Below are positions 20,463 through 29,463 of a stretch of DNA of 64,000 nt, piece by piece; position 1 is the first letter of the stretch, and the number at the start of each line of letters is the position of its first letter. The notes beneath the pieces are model-generated. The model saw nothing but the letters and a program-made list of their open reading frames with translations, had not been told where the DNA came from and did not search any database. A program made the translations under genes and the position numbers. The DNA comes from Thermoproteota archaeon (GTDB lineage: Archaea; Korarchaeota; JAOZGF01; JAOZFZ01), in the NCBI GenBank assembly GCA_027492035.1, contig JAOZFT010000004.1:310001-374000 (forward strand). Direction: 5' to 3'.

Positions 20463-21629
20463 ATGAACAGGGAAAACTTTACCGTTTGGTTTGATGTGGT
20501 GAATGCCCCTCATGCTTTACTTTTCTACCCCTTAATAAAGCTATTTTCTGAAACAGGGTTTAAAGTGCTTGTTACTACCAGGGAATATGGTTACTTAACG
20601 GGTTTACTTGATAACCTCGGTTTAGAGTATCACGTATTCTCCTGTCATGGTGGAAAGCAAAGGGGAAGGAAACTAGTTTTAAGTATGGAAAGAACGAGGG
20701 CATTGGGGAACTTCATAAAGAGTTACATGAGGGAAAGCGGTGAAATAAAGGTTTTGGTTTCAAAATCTTCACCGGAAGCAGTAGTCGCCGCTTCTGTTTT
20801 TAAAACCCCAATTGTGACAGCTTACGAGAACGAACATAACAGATACCAGTGTAAATTAACTTTCCCCCTTTCCAACTGTTTAGTTATTCCCTCCGTATTT
20901 CCTGTTGAAAAACTAATGGAGTTCGGGGCTGACGGCTACCAGGAAATCCATAAATTCTATGGAACATTTGAAGTTTCCCATGTGAAGTATTTCACTCCCT
21001 CTACTGAAGTTTTGCAGAGACTTAATCTTTCAGGGAAAGAAAAAATCGTGGTTGTGAGACCTGAACCGTACCAAAGCTCTTACTTCTCCATCGAAAAGAG
21101 GCCTCTCCTCGTTCCTCTTCTGAAAAAAATCCTTCCGATCCTGAAGGAATATGAAGCGGAGGTTTTTGTGTTTCCAAGGTCTCCCTCACAAGCTAAGCAA
21201 GTTAAAAACCTTTTTAAGGAAAGCGTTAAAGTGTTGAACAAACCTGTTGATTCATTAAGCTTAATGAATTATTCCAGTTTATTCTTGGGTGGAGGGGGAA
21301 CGATGACTCGTGAAGCTGCCTTATTAGGGGTCCCCACTCTCTCCTTTTACCCAGGCCCTCTCTTATCTGTGGACAAGTTGTTAATCAATGAAAAATTGGT
21401 ATTTCATTCAACTGAACCGAAGCAAATAATTTCCTTTACAAGAAGAGCTTTAGATGAAGGGAAGAAACGTAAACCTAACTTAGCTAAATTCACGGATCCT
21501 CTACAAATAATTAAAGATAAAATTTTGCAATATCTTTCACTTGGAGGAATTGAAGTAATGTTTGAAAAGAATTTACCTTCGTTTCCTTTTCTTCTCAAAA
21601 AACCTCTTCGTAACGTAATACCAAGTTGA
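20463..21629 (+). CDS. DUF354 family glycosyltransferase-like protein
   Basis: About 388 residues. N-terminal FTVWFDVVNAPHALLFYPLI and a C-terminal LFLGGGGTMTREAALLGVP...SFYPGP are typical of DUF354, related to GT-B glycosyltransferases (MurG/WecB fold). Such genes often sit in surface-polysaccharide or S-layer glycosylation loci, consistent with two GlcNAc-1-P-transferase-like genes next door. Start ATG 20463 (MNRENFTVWF); the longer frame from 20409 is unsupported. Its end overlaps a small convergent membrane gene by 57 bp. Substrate unknown. Confidence 0.88.
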   Translation: MNRENFTVWFDVVNAPHALLFYPLIKLFSETGFKVLVTTREYGYLTGLLDNLGLEYHVFSCHGGKQRGRKLVLSMERTRALGNFIKSYMRESGEIKVLVSKSSPEAVVAASVFKTPIVTAYENEHNRYQCKLTFPLSNCLVIPSVFPVEKLMEFGADGYQEIHKFYGTFEVSHVKYFTPSTEVLQRLNLSGKEKIVVVRPEPYQSSYFSIEKRPLLVPLLKKILPILKEYEAEVFVFPRSPSQAKQVKNLFKESVKVLNKPVDSLSLMNYSSLFLGGGGTMTREAALLGVPTLSFYPGPLLSVDKLLINEKLVFHSTEPKQIISFTRRALDEGKKRKPNLAKFTDPLQIIKDKILQYLSLGGIEVMFEKNLPSFPFLLKKPLRNVIPS

Positions 21630-21812
21630 AAGCCAAAGAACAAACACTCCTCCCGCCATTAAAAGTTTAATTAAGCTATAAATTAAGAGAGGAAAGTAAC
21701 CCTTTGCATTACTCCCTAAGGGCACAATATACATATAAAGGAAGTAAACTCCCAAAAGCAAACTCAACCACACATACAACACAATAAAGAAAAGACTTAC
21801 CCAAGCCTTCAA
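21573..21812 (-). CDS. Small two-TM membrane protein
   Basis: 79 residues, two hydrophobic helices (about 5-28 and 42-64) and a basic tail KRFFEKKRKRR, as expected for an inside C-terminus. It begins 14 bp after the PNPT gene on the same strand, suggesting one transcript. No family recognised. The tail-to-tail overlap with DUF354 is unusual, but composition and context favour a real gene. Confidence 0.6.
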   Translation of the reverse strand: MKAWVSLFFIVLYVWLSLLLGVYFLYMYIVPLGSNAKGYFPLLIYSLIKLLMAGGVFVLWLSTWYYVTKRFFEKKRKRR

Positions 21813-21826
21813 TTGTTTTCCCCTTT

Positions 21827-22810
21827 TTAAAGAAAAATAGATAGTACCCCTAAAGCAGAAGAGAACAAAATCAAGGAATCAATTCTTTTCACAATTTGTG
21901 GTTCAAATAAGGGAGTGTCGCTCACCACCAAACTAACAAGAGTCATAGGTATATCCCTATCTTTTGAAACAGAAATTTTGCCTTCATTAGTTAGAAAAGT
22001 AGGCCTTCTAACCTTGCTTTTCTCTTTAAAGCCTGAACTGCTTATTATATAGAAACCGTTCATTATAAAGGGAATGAATGCTATTAAGAACTGGAACTCA
22101 ACTTTATTTATTACGGCTAAACCGGTTAAGATTGCCCCTGTGGCCAATGAACCGGTGTCTCCGCCAAAAATCTTCGACGGAAACCAGTTGTACCTTAGGT
22201 ACACCAATAAAGCCACAATAATTGGTAGAAACAACAAAGAATCTGCAACCCCTCCCAAAATGAGTTTGGAAACCATTAAAGAAAAAAGGATTATTAGCGA
22301 GGCAGATGGCATTAAACCGTTTAAAACATCTAACTGATTAACGGCGTTTGCACCTACACTAAAAATTGGGAGAAGCAGTAGGGGGTAAACAATAAACAGT
22401 CGTGTGTAGCCAATAAAAGGTAATCTTACTCGAGGAACAAAAACAGGTGAGAAAAGTAAGGGTAAGGCGCATAATGTCGCAAGTAAAGGCTTCTCTCTTC
22501 CCCCTAAAACCGATAAATCATCTATTAAACCTATTACTGCAGCAGTGATCGCTACAGCTATTAACGTAAAAGATTTAGGTATTTCCGAAGGGTAAATGGC
22601 GCAAAGGAAAATTAAACCCAGGATGTAACTAATGATAAGTGGAACCCCCCCTACTTCAGCTACCTCAGGCTTACCTGTTTTATGCACATCTAAACCTACG
22701 ATTTTCCTTCTTTTAACTCTTTCAATATACCTTTGAAACAGTTTGTTAGAGAGAAAGAACTGTAAAATTAAGAGAAAACAGAAAAATAAAACATGTAGAA
22801 TTTCCAGCAT
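21827..22810 (-). CDS. Polyprenyl-phosphate GlcNAc-1-phosphate transferase-like (PNPT family)
   Basis: 327 residues, about ten hydrophobic segments. Loop motifs of the MraY/WecA/Alg7 family: DVHKTGKPEVAEVGG, GLIDDLSVLGG, NAVNQLDVLNG, FGGDTGSLATG. The family moves a sugar-1-phosphate onto a lipid phosphate carrier in the membrane, the first step of glycan assembly. Divergent paralogue at 22967. Likely starts N-glycosylation or a surface glycan; sugar unknown. Confidence 0.93.
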   Translation of the reverse strand: MLEILHVLFFCFLLILQFFLSNKLFQRYIERVKRRKIVGLDVHKTGKPEVAEVGGVPLIISYILGLIFLCAIYPSEIPKSFTLIAVAITAAVIGLIDDLSVLGGREKPLLATLCALPLLFSPVFVPRVRLPFIGYTRLFIVYPLLLLPIFSVGANAVNQLDVLNGLMPSASLIILFSLMVSKLILGGVADSLLFLPIIVALLVYLRYNWFPSKIFGGDTGSLATGAILTGLAVINKVEFQFLIAFIPFIMNGFYIISSSGFKEKSKVRRPTFLTNEGKISVSKDRDIPMTLVSLVVSDTPLFEPQIVKRIDSLILFSSALGVLSIFL

Positions 22811-22966
22811 AAAAAGGAACCCCCACCATCTTCCTTTTTTAAAAAGCGATTAATCTTTAAAAATTTTAAAAACTTTGTATTCAAAGGAATCCCTTGCTGA
22901 AATTTTTCAGCTTCTTTGGTTCCTAAATAATTTAAATAAAGGTTTGAAAAGGAACAGCTGACACTT

Positions 22967-23974
22967 ATGTCTCTACTGAATTTGGTTTTGATTCCTGAAG
23001 AAGTCTTCTATGTTTTAATAAATGTCCTCCTTTTCCTTTGTTCCTTCATTGCCTCCTTTCTTTTATCTATTTATTTGTCACGGAAGATTAAGAAATTCGG
23101 CTTTTTAAAACCGGATCTACATAAAAAAGGAAAACCTTTGATTCCTACTTTAGGCGGCCTTTCCCCTCTCCTATCTTTCCTCTTAACAAGTATTCTTTAC
23201 ATTAATTTATTCAAGTTAAAGCCTTCTAAACTTATTGCTGCAGTGTTTCCTGCATTTTTTGGTTTAACAGGTCTCTATGACGACTTCACCTCACTGAACA
23301 AATACGAAAAAGTATTGCTTGGTTTTTTAGCCACTGCAATCTTGTTGACGTTTCAGATACTCAGAAACTCTAAAGTTCCTTTACAGAGCCTTATTCTCCC
23401 TTTCATTTTCACTTGTTTAAGCGGCAGCTTCATAGTCAATGCAACTAACACCTTAGCCGGTTTTAACGGTTTAGAAGCAGGTTTATCGCTGATAGTTTCC
23501 TTGTATCTACTCCTCCTTTCTCTCATGAACAACAAACCAATTTTTTTGGTAGTTATTTTCATGGGGTGTTTACTAGGTTTCTTTCTCCTTAACTTTTACC
23601 CAGCTAAAATTTTTCCCGGAAACGTAGGCACCTTCTTTTTCGGGGGCTTCATTGTAACCTATGCAGTAACCACTAACGAAGTAATTTACGTTTTACCTTT
23701 GTTTATCCCTCATTTAATGGATTTCTTCCTGAAACTAAAAGTTAAACTTGAAAGCAAAACAGGGTCTCCTGCAAAAATAAGTGAGAAAGGGAAGCTGCAG
23801 CCTCCAAGTTACCCTTCCTTACTAGGCTTCCTTATTTCTAAAACGCAACCCACTGAAAAGGAACTTGTGGCTTTCACCCTTTTCCTGGAAGCATTGATTG
23901 CTTCTGCGTTGTTACTAATTTTTAAAACAGTGCCTTTACCTTCCTTCCTGCAGCTTCTTTTCTTATCCCCTTAG
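22967..23974 (+). CDS. Second PNPT-family sugar-phosphate transferase
   Basis: 335 residues, polytopic. Same motifs in weaker form: LHKKGKPLIPTLGG, GLYDDFTSL, NATNTLAGFNGLEAG, FPGNVGTFFFGG. The catalytic Asp of the FGGDTG motif in the neighbour is Asn here (GNVGT), so substrate or activity may differ. Divergent from the first paralogue, sharing a 156-bp intergenic region. Confidence 0.88.
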   Translation: MSLLNLVLIPEEVFYVLINVLLFLCSFIASFLLSIYLSRKIKKFGFLKPDLHKKGKPLIPTLGGLSPLLSFLLTSILYINLFKLKPSKLIAAVFPAFFGLTGLYDDFTSLNKYEKVLLGFLATAILLTFQILRNSKVPLQSLILPFIFTCLSGSFIVNATNTLAGFNGLEAGLSLIVSLYLLLLSLMNNKPIFLVVIFMGCLLGFFLLNFYPAKIFPGNVGTFFFGGFIVTYAVTTNEVIYVLPLFIPHLMDFFLKLKVKLESKTGSPAKISEKGKLQPPSYPSLLGFLISKTQPTEKELVAFTLFLEALIASALLLIFKTVPLPSFLQLLFLSP

Positions 23975-24078
23975 AACGGTAACTATTTAAGAAAAGAGAA
24001 ACCTTTAAAAACCATTGACGAAACTTAATATCCTAACCTTTAAGACTTAAAAATGTGTTTTGTTATCTTTTCCTGTAT

Positions 24079-24211
24079 GCCGGGGTGGCTCAGGCGGTTA
24101 GTTTTTAAAAGAAACTAAAGCGCCAGACTCATAAACCTAGACGGAAAAAGTCGAGACATCTGGAGGTCGCGGGTTCGAACGGTCAGCTGCCTGAAAAACC
24201 CGCCCCCGGCA
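24079..24211 (+). tRNA. Elongator tRNA-Met(CAU) with three introns
   Basis: Acceptor GCCGGGG/CCCCGGC, A73. D-arm: GGTTAG and AGCGCC are separated by about 17 nt. Anticodon stem CCAGA/TCTGG encloses 31 nt starting CTCATAA, so about 24 nt are extra. T-stem GCGGG/CCCGC encloses 25 nt starting TTCGAA, so about 18 nt are extra. Removing all three yields a standard elongator tRNA-Met. Confidence 0.93.
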
Positions 24212-24292
24212 CTTTTACTTCTTTACTTTCTGTTCGTTCCTTTTCTTTAAGCCTAAGCCTTAGCTTTTATCATAGGTTTTGGGAAGTTAATA

Positions 24293-24390
24293 AGCCCTGG
24301 GAGGGATTCGAACCCTCGGCCTGCTGCTTTCTAGTTCGTTACGAGGATCGGCTTCTTGAATCAGCCGCTCTACCGCTAAGCTACCAGGGC
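24293..24390 (-). tRNA. tRNA-Thr(CGU) with two introns
   Basis: Acceptor GCCCTGG/CCAGGGC with U73, as in the other tRNA-Thr. A normal cloverleaf needs two deletions: about 15 nt between positions 30 and 31 in the anticodon stem and about 11 nt after position 37. The product has stem GCTGC/GCAGC and loop CTCGTAA and aligns position by position with tRNA-Thr(UGU). Reading it without the first deletion gives no plausible tRNA. Confidence 0.75.
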
Positions 24391-24391
24391 T

Positions 24392-24595
24392 TTATTTCCA
24401 AATTTTTTCGTTAAAAAGTTTTAATAAATCCTTTTCATCCTGTTTCTCAATGAATAAAAGAATTTTTCTTTTTTCCTTTTCAAAACTAACTTTTGGAGGA
24501 ATAGGGTTTATTGTCTCACTTTTACACTCTTTACATTCCTTTTCCTCTAAATAATACCTCCCACATCTTGGGCATTTTGTTAAAAAATTACGCAC
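24392..24595 (-). CDS. nop10: Ribosome biogenesis/H/ACA protein Nop10
   Basis: 67 residues. Core H/ACA RNP subunit that stabilises Cbf5. Zinc-binding CPRCGRYYLEEKECKEC then the NPIPPKVSFE segment. Overlaps aIF2-alpha by 8 bp, at the end of the long replication/translation operon. Confidence 0.97.
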   Translation of the reverse strand: MRNFLTKCPRCGRYYLEEKECKECKSETINPIPPKVSFEKEKRKILLFIEKQDEKDLLKLFNEKIWK

Positions 24596-25397
24596 CCTTC
24601 CTAGCCTCCTTCCTTTCTAAAACTTTAATTATCAACTTATTCTCTTTGCCGTATTTAATAATTGAATTTATAATTTTCTTCATTCTTTCTTCAGCTTTCT
24701 TGAAATCGCTTGTTGTTACAGAAATTCTGTACCTAGGTGACCCCACGTTAGTTATCTCTATCTTAGCTTCATCCACTGAATTCTCCTCTTTTGCAGCAAT
24801 TAACGTTTGTTTAATCCTTTCAACCCCATTCGGAGCTATACTAACAAGTTCAACGTAATTTGTTAGGTTAACCACGGGAGACTCAATATTTGCTTCAGCA
24901 ACCCGAATCAATTCTTCCTTTAAGTCTCTCTCCAGCTTCATTTTATCTAAGAAACTAGTTCCTTCAAAAACTATGTTTTCAAAACCTGCTAAAACGTCTC
25001 CGAATTCTCTTTCAAATGGGTTTCCAATTTTCCTATAAACCTCTTCCAAGGATTTGTTTGTTTTCCTAGCTACTAATTGAAGGAGATACTTCCCCTTCCT
25101 CCTTCTTTTCCATTCTTGCAGGGTTTTTTTTGTTTCTTCTTCTCTAACAGCTTTTAATGAGAGATCAATTAACCCTTTACTTGGATTTACTCTAATTACT
25201 CTTGCTACAACCCTCTGTTTCTCTTTTATAAAATGTTTTATGTCTTTGACCCATACACTTGAAACTTCGGTCCTAGGTATGAAGCCCTCCTTCTCATACT
25301 CTGAAATATCTATGTAGGCACCGTATTCATCGATTTTTTTTATTTCCCCAACAACCAGTTCTCCTCTTCTAGGGTACATTTTACTTTTGTCCAACAT
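24588..25397 (-). CDS. Translation initiation factor aIF2 alpha subunit
   Basis: 269 residues. Part of the aIF2 trimer that brings initiator tRNA to the ribosome. N-terminal S1 domain (RRGELVVGEIKKIDEYGAYI...GFIPRTEVS), helical middle, C-terminal alpha/beta domain ending near KVLERKEARKG. 16 bp after S27e. Order L44e-S27e-aIF2alpha-Nop10 is widespread in archaea. Confidence 0.98.
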   Translation of the reverse strand: MLDKSKMYPRRGELVVGEIKKIDEYGAYIDISEYEKEGFIPRTEVSSVWVKDIKHFIKEKQRVVARVIRVNPSKGLIDLSLKAVREEETKKTLQEWKRRRKGKYLLQLVARKTNKSLEEVYRKIGNPFEREFGDVLAGFENIVFEGTSFLDKMKLERDLKEELIRVAEANIESPVVNLTNYVELVSIAPNGVERIKQTLIAAKEENSVDEAKIEITNVGSPRYRISVTTSDFKKAEERMKKIINSIIKYGKENKLIIKVLERKEARKGA

Positions 25398-25413
25398 GAA
25401 TTTTCTCCTTTTT

Positions 25414-25602
25414 TCACCCCATCACTTGAAGGACTCTTCCATAAATTTTAGCTTTACCTCCTCCTGGCTTCACTAATAAAGTGTTACAGATTCTACACTC
25501 CACTTTCATTTTTGAGTGATTGTAAACTATTTGTTCAGCGCCGCATTTTGGACATTTTACAAGTAAAAATTTACTTCTGGGCTTAAGTATGATTTCCTTC
25601 AT
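25414..25602 (-). CDS. rps27e: 30S ribosomal protein S27e
   Basis: 62 residues, four-cysteine zinc ribbon: VKCPKCGAEQIVYNHS...VECRICNTLLVKPGGGKA. Overlaps the end of L44e by 4 bp. Confidence 0.98.
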   Translation of the reverse strand: MKEIILKPRSKFLLVKCPKCGAEQIVYNHSKMKVECRICNTLLVKPGGGKAKIYGRVLQVMG

Positions 25603-25874
25603 TTCTCCACCTCTATCTTTTTCAGCCTAACCCCTTTCCTAACCATCGTGTATCCACAATCTTTACATGTTAACATTAACACTTGTTTCTTTGTGGTTTT
25701 TACAGTTCTTTGTTTTCCTCTAGGGCTTCCACCATATCCTTTTAATAGTTTTTCGTGTTGTCTCTGTCCCCAAGATAATGCTCTACTTTTCCCCTTCTTA
25801 TAGATCTTTATAGTGTGTTCTGTATGTGTTTTACATTTAGGGCAATAAACACGTAGAGTTTTAGGCACCTTCAT
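25599..25874 (-). CDS. rpl44e: 50S ribosomal protein L44e
   Basis: 91 residues, zinc-binding: TLRVYCPKCKTHTEHTI, GYGGSPRGKQ, LMLTCKDCGY. E-site protein of the archaeal/eukaryotic large subunit. Lies between GINS and S27e. Confidence 0.98.
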   Translation of the reverse strand: MKVPKTLRVYCPKCKTHTEHTIKIYKKGKSRALSWGQRQHEKLLKGYGGSPRGKQRTVKTTKKQVLMLTCKDCGYTMVRKGVRLKKIEVEK

Positions 25875-25887
25875 TTCTCTATCCCCT

Positions 25888-26394
25888 TTAAATGTTTACT
25901 ATTTCAGCTTTTCTTTTGGAAACTAAAGGTTTTATGTTTCCGTATTTTGTGTAAACTAAATCTCCCCCTTTAAACGGACCATAAATTTTTAAATCTACAG
26001 GACCTATAAAGGAAGCAGTTTCTTCAAGTATTTTCACGGTAACTTTATCTTCTCCTTTAAATTTTTCTTTTTCTATCCTTCCTTTGAAAATTCTTTCTTC
26101 AATACTTTGCAAAATTTCTTTCTCTTCCTTAACTAAAGAACTCCATTCCTCATTTAACCCCTTTTTAAGTCTTGTGATAAGTAAAGCCAGAACTAAATCA
26201 TGACATATTCCTTTTATTTCTTCAAACATTTTTTTTTCCAGTACCTCTTCAGTTTTCTCAATTTCTTCATTCAACTTCTTAATTTTATTCCTTACTAATT
26301 CATAAAATTCTTCTTTTAAGGGTTGTAAATCAACGCTACTTAACTCTTTTTTCAGCTGTTCATAAATTTCCTCTAAACTAATTTCTTGGCTCAC
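25888..26394 (-). CDS. GINS subunit (Gins15/51 type)
   Basis: 168 residues. Part of the CMG-like replicative helicase. Helical A domain (residues 1-105) followed by a beta-rich C-terminal B domain (VKILEETASFIGPVDLKIYGPFKGGDLVY), the order of the Gins15 type. Overlaps the primase small subunit gene by 17 bp, so coexpression with the primase is clear. A separate Gins23 is not in the window. Confidence 0.88.
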   Translation of the reverse strand: MSQEISLEEIYEQLKKELSSVDLQPLKEEFYELVRNKIKKLNEEIEKTEEVLEKKMFEEIKGICHDLVLALLITRLKKGLNEEWSSLVKEEKEILQSIEERIFKGRIEKEKFKGEDKVTVKILEETASFIGPVDLKIYGPFKGGDLVYTKYGNIKPLVSKRKAEIVNI

Positions 26395-27613
26395 TAAGCT
26401 TAGCCTCCCCTTTCAAAATAAACAACACAGCTGTTGAAAGAGGAACCTCTACTTCTTCAAACTTGTAAGGGCCTATTTTTTCCCCTTTCAAATCAATTTC
26501 AGGTATAATTCCAGTTTTAATTTTTACTGATTCATCTGTTTCCAGAACCGCTTCTTTCAGGGGGTTAAACATGTCTAGATCCTCAATTTGGACAGTTTTT
26601 ACTTGGAAACCTGTCTTTCCATGTAAAGTGTTGGGTATTCTTATCAGTTTTTTCAAGTCAAGTGCCACTGTTTCGTCTATGCTGCATCTGTTTTTCCTTA
26701 ACAAGCTTTCCACTATCTTCCCTATTTCTTTCTTGGTTAATTTAAATGATTCATTTGACCAGATGGCAGGTTTCTCTTGCAAATTGTTTTTAATCAGTGA
26801 CGATTTTTCCCTCATTTCCTCAATTTTCCTCTTACTTATTTCCAATTCAGTTAATTTTTCTTTCCTTGAAAGTAGTTCGGAGTAACTTCTTGCTATAATC
26901 CCTTTCCAGCCTGGGTCAAACACGCCGGGTCCATATACTACCTCTCCTCTCTTTCTAAACCATAAATCATATTTCCAACCTACCCCTTTCAAGTAATCAA
27001 GTATTTCTCTTCTTTCTTTCTGCTTAAGTTTGTAGAAGCTTTTCTTCTTCAAATGAATGTGGTATCCTCTCTGACCTGAAAAATTAACCAGTAAATCCTT
27101 TTCATTTAAGCCAAAATCTTCCATTAAGAAATTAAATAACACTTTCTCAGCTTCTTTCTTTGCTTCCCTTAAGTTTTTTGTGTTGGGCCAAAAAACAAGG
27201 GAAGTTGAATATGATCCGCAGGAGCTGCATTTCTCCTTTCTGCCGAATCCACTCTCTCCACATTTGTTGCATTTCCAGGTGAAAGAGAAGGCATCTTTAG
27301 GGATACTTAAATGGTCTGCATCAATGTCAAAGACTATCTCTGCACCAATCCACCCCTTTTTCTCCATTTCTCTTTCAGCTGGATTTTTAAAGAAAGCAGA
27401 AGAGTAATGTGAATTTATCGGTGTATTCCATTCAAGAAATTCAGTTAGTTCCTTCAAGGAATTAAAGGATATGTGCCTGTACATTCCCGGCTTTTGATAA
27501 AAAGTGAAACCGAACTCTCTCCTCTCAATTTCATCCGGATACTTTATTAATTTCTTATTCTTCTTGAAGTATTCATGAAAAAATTTCTTAATTAATTTTT
27601 TCTCTCCATTCAT
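26378..27613 (-). CDS. priS: DNA primase small (catalytic) subunit PriS
   Basis: 411 residues. Makes RNA/DNA primers. Catalytic AEIVFDIDADHL, zinc motif CNKCGESGFGRKEKCSSCGS, and SGQRGYHIHL. N-terminal HEYFKK...ERREFGF is typical. Same operon as PriL and PCNA upstream, GINS downstream. Confidence 0.98.
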   Translation of the reverse strand: MNGEKKLIKKFFHEYFKKNKKLIKYPDEIERREFGFTFYQKPGMYRHISFNSLKELTEFLEWNTPINSHYSSAFFKNPAEREMEKKGWIGAEIVFDIDADHLSIPKDAFSFTWKCNKCGESGFGRKEKCSSCGSYSTSLVFWPNTKNLREAKKEAEKVLFNFLMEDFGLNEKDLLVNFSGQRGYHIHLKKKSFYKLKQKERREILDYLKGVGWKYDLWFRKRGEVVYGPGVFDPGWKGIIARSYSELLSRKEKLTELEISKRKIEEMREKSSLIKNNLQEKPAIWSNESFKLTKKEIGKIVESLLRKNRCSIDETVALDLKKLIRIPNTLHGKTGFQVKTVQIEDLDMFNPLKEAVLETDESVKIKTGIIPEIDLKGEKIGPYKFEEVEVPLSTAVLFILKGEAKLSEPRN

Positions 27614-27688
27614 TCCTGTTCTTTTTCTCTTTTACTTTCCATTACCTTCCCATATCCCCGCATACCTACTTCTCTTTAGTTTGTAGTT

Positions 27689-28699
27689 TTACTTATACTG
27701 CAAAGGGTGTTTTACGTTCTTGCAGGATTCATCTTTTCTACAGATTCCGTAAGCCTTTAGTGTTTCACAGCTCGGAGGTGAATACTTCGTTTTTGACCCC
27801 TTTAATCCACTCAAATGTTCAACTTGGTACCTAGTTTTTTCTTCGCTGAAGTCTGGTAATTCAGAGAAAACTTTAACTGTTTCCTCTATGTCGTATCCTC
27901 TGTTCAAGAGGAAAGTAGCTATGACAAGCCTTTCTACATGGGACAGATCAAACCCTTTCTTTGCTTTTTCTAGCAACTCCTGTATACAAGGCGGTAGAGA
28001 CTTATCTCTCTTAATGAAATGCTTCGCTCCTTTCAAAAACTTTTCACGAGCGATTTTTTCTTTCAGTTCCGAGACCAGGGTTTCAAGTTCCTTTGGAACT
28101 TCAACGTTTCTCTCCCCTTCAATTATTTTAACTTTGTAGGCTTCACTTATCAACCTTATAAGCTCCCTTTTATTTAATTCAACAAACCCTTTCATTAAGT
28201 TCCTGTTAATAAGTTTCCAAGAGGTATCCCTGAATTTTTTGCTATATGCCAAATATTTTTCCATTGGCACATAATACTTCTTGGCAATGAATTTTTCTCC
28301 CCAATTTGTTTCTTGATCCCTTAAAACAGGTAAATTAAAAGTTTCGTTCGCCATTTTAAGAACTATTTCCTCTCTTTCATTCATCAATTTCAAAAAAAGC
28401 CTTTTCGATTCCGCCACAGCAAACTTTAGAAGGAGGTTTTCGTCATTAACTTTGTAAATCACAGCTAAAACTAAGGGATAACTCAAAAAATCAAGGTAAT
28501 TCTTTTCTTCTTCCCGGAAGTAAGCTCTTCCTCCATGAAGTACACTAAATATTTTCTCCCTTACCTTCCCAATTATTTCGGGGTAGTTAAGCAAAACTTC
28601 TTTTAAGGTTTTATTTTCATTTCTTAAAATTGCTTTTGCTTCTTTTGTGAAGGGATATTTCAACAAAAGCTCTGAAGTAACCTCCAATTTTGAAGTCAC
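27689..28699 (-). CDS. priL: DNA primase large subunit PriL
   Basis: 336 residues. Regulates and completes primer synthesis with PriS. C-terminal Fe-S domain with four cysteines: PPCIQEL, PPSCETL, GICRKDESCKNVKHP. 14 bp after PCNA. Confidence 0.95.
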   Translation of the reverse strand: MTSKLEVTSELLLKYPFTKEAKAILRNENKTLKEVLLNYPEIIGKVREKIFSVLHGGRAYFREEEKNYLDFLSYPLVLAVIYKVNDENLLLKFAVAESKRLFLKLMNEREEIVLKMANETFNLPVLRDQETNWGEKFIAKKYYVPMEKYLAYSKKFRDTSWKLINRNLMKGFVELNKRELIRLISEAYKVKIIEGERNVEVPKELETLVSELKEKIAREKFLKGAKHFIKRDKSLPPCIQELLEKAKKGFDLSHVERLVIATFLLNRGYDIEETVKVFSELPDFSEEKTRYQVEHLSGLKGSKTKYSPPSCETLKAYGICRKDESCKNVKHPLQYK

Positions 28700-28713
28700 T
28701 TTTCCTGTTTCCT

Positions 28714-29463
28714 TTACCCAATAAACGGGGCTAGATAGTATGTTAATTTTCCTCCTCCAGGGATTGTGAAATCAAGTTTTAAAGGCACATTGTTTCCAAG
28801 GTACATGTCTACAGTATCTGAAATTTTTGATGTTTTAGCTGCTATATCCTTCAATTTATCAAGTTTGTATTTAGAAGAAGCTTCGTTTTGGACATCAATA
28901 TCTAGCAGCCCCCCTTGTTCGCTATCAATTTTAGTTATTACTTCACCTGATTCACTTGCCCCCTTGGCTATAACCGTATTATCTTTTAAAGTAAAAATTA
29001 TCTCTGAAGAAACTATTTCTGCATCCAGAATCGTGTTGAGAAAAACTTTTGACAAAATTTTTGCTTTAGCTTCATATGGTGCAGTCGGGATTTTTTCAAA
29101 GTAGAATTCTTCCTCTAAAGGCCTAAACCTAAAAATTCTTTCTGAAACACCTTGGATAATAACTTCAACCATAGATAACTCTGTGTTATATCTGAGCGTT
29201 ACGGTATCGCTTGAACTTGTCCTTTTTAACCTTGTCCGTAACTCATTTAAATCTACTGTTACAAGGTACTCCTTTTCACATTCAAATTTAGCGAAGAAGT
29301 CTCTCGGAAGCATCAAATCAACAAGAGCAACTTTAGCTAAATCTACAGCTCTTGTTGAAATTCCTTCTTGGTTAACCTTCAGACTAACTTCTTCCACAAC
29401 AGCTTCTATACTTTCCAAAATACCTTTGAAAAGACCTATATCCTCTATCATAAAACTAAACAT
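28714..29463 (-). CDS. pcn: DNA sliding clamp PCNA
   Basis: 249 residues, normal length. Processivity clamp for polymerase and partners. MFSFMIEDIGLFKGILESIEAV, STRAVDLAKVALVDLMLP, and C-terminal LKLDFTIPGGGKLTYYLAPF. First recognised gene of the PriL-PriS-GINS operon. Overlaps the small upstream gene by 8 bp. Confidence 0.98.
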   Translation of the reverse strand: MFSFMIEDIGLFKGILESIEAVVEEVSLKVNQEGISTRAVDLAKVALVDLMLPRDFFAKFECEKEYLVTVDLNELRTRLKRTSSSDTVTLRYNTELSMVEVIIQGVSERIFRFRPLEEEFYFEKIPTAPYEAKAKILSKVFLNTILDAEIVSSEIIFTLKDNTVIAKGASESGEVITKIDSEQGGLLDIDVQNEASSKYKLDKLKDIAAKTSKISDTVDMYLGNNVPLKLDFTIPGGGKLTYYLAPFIG

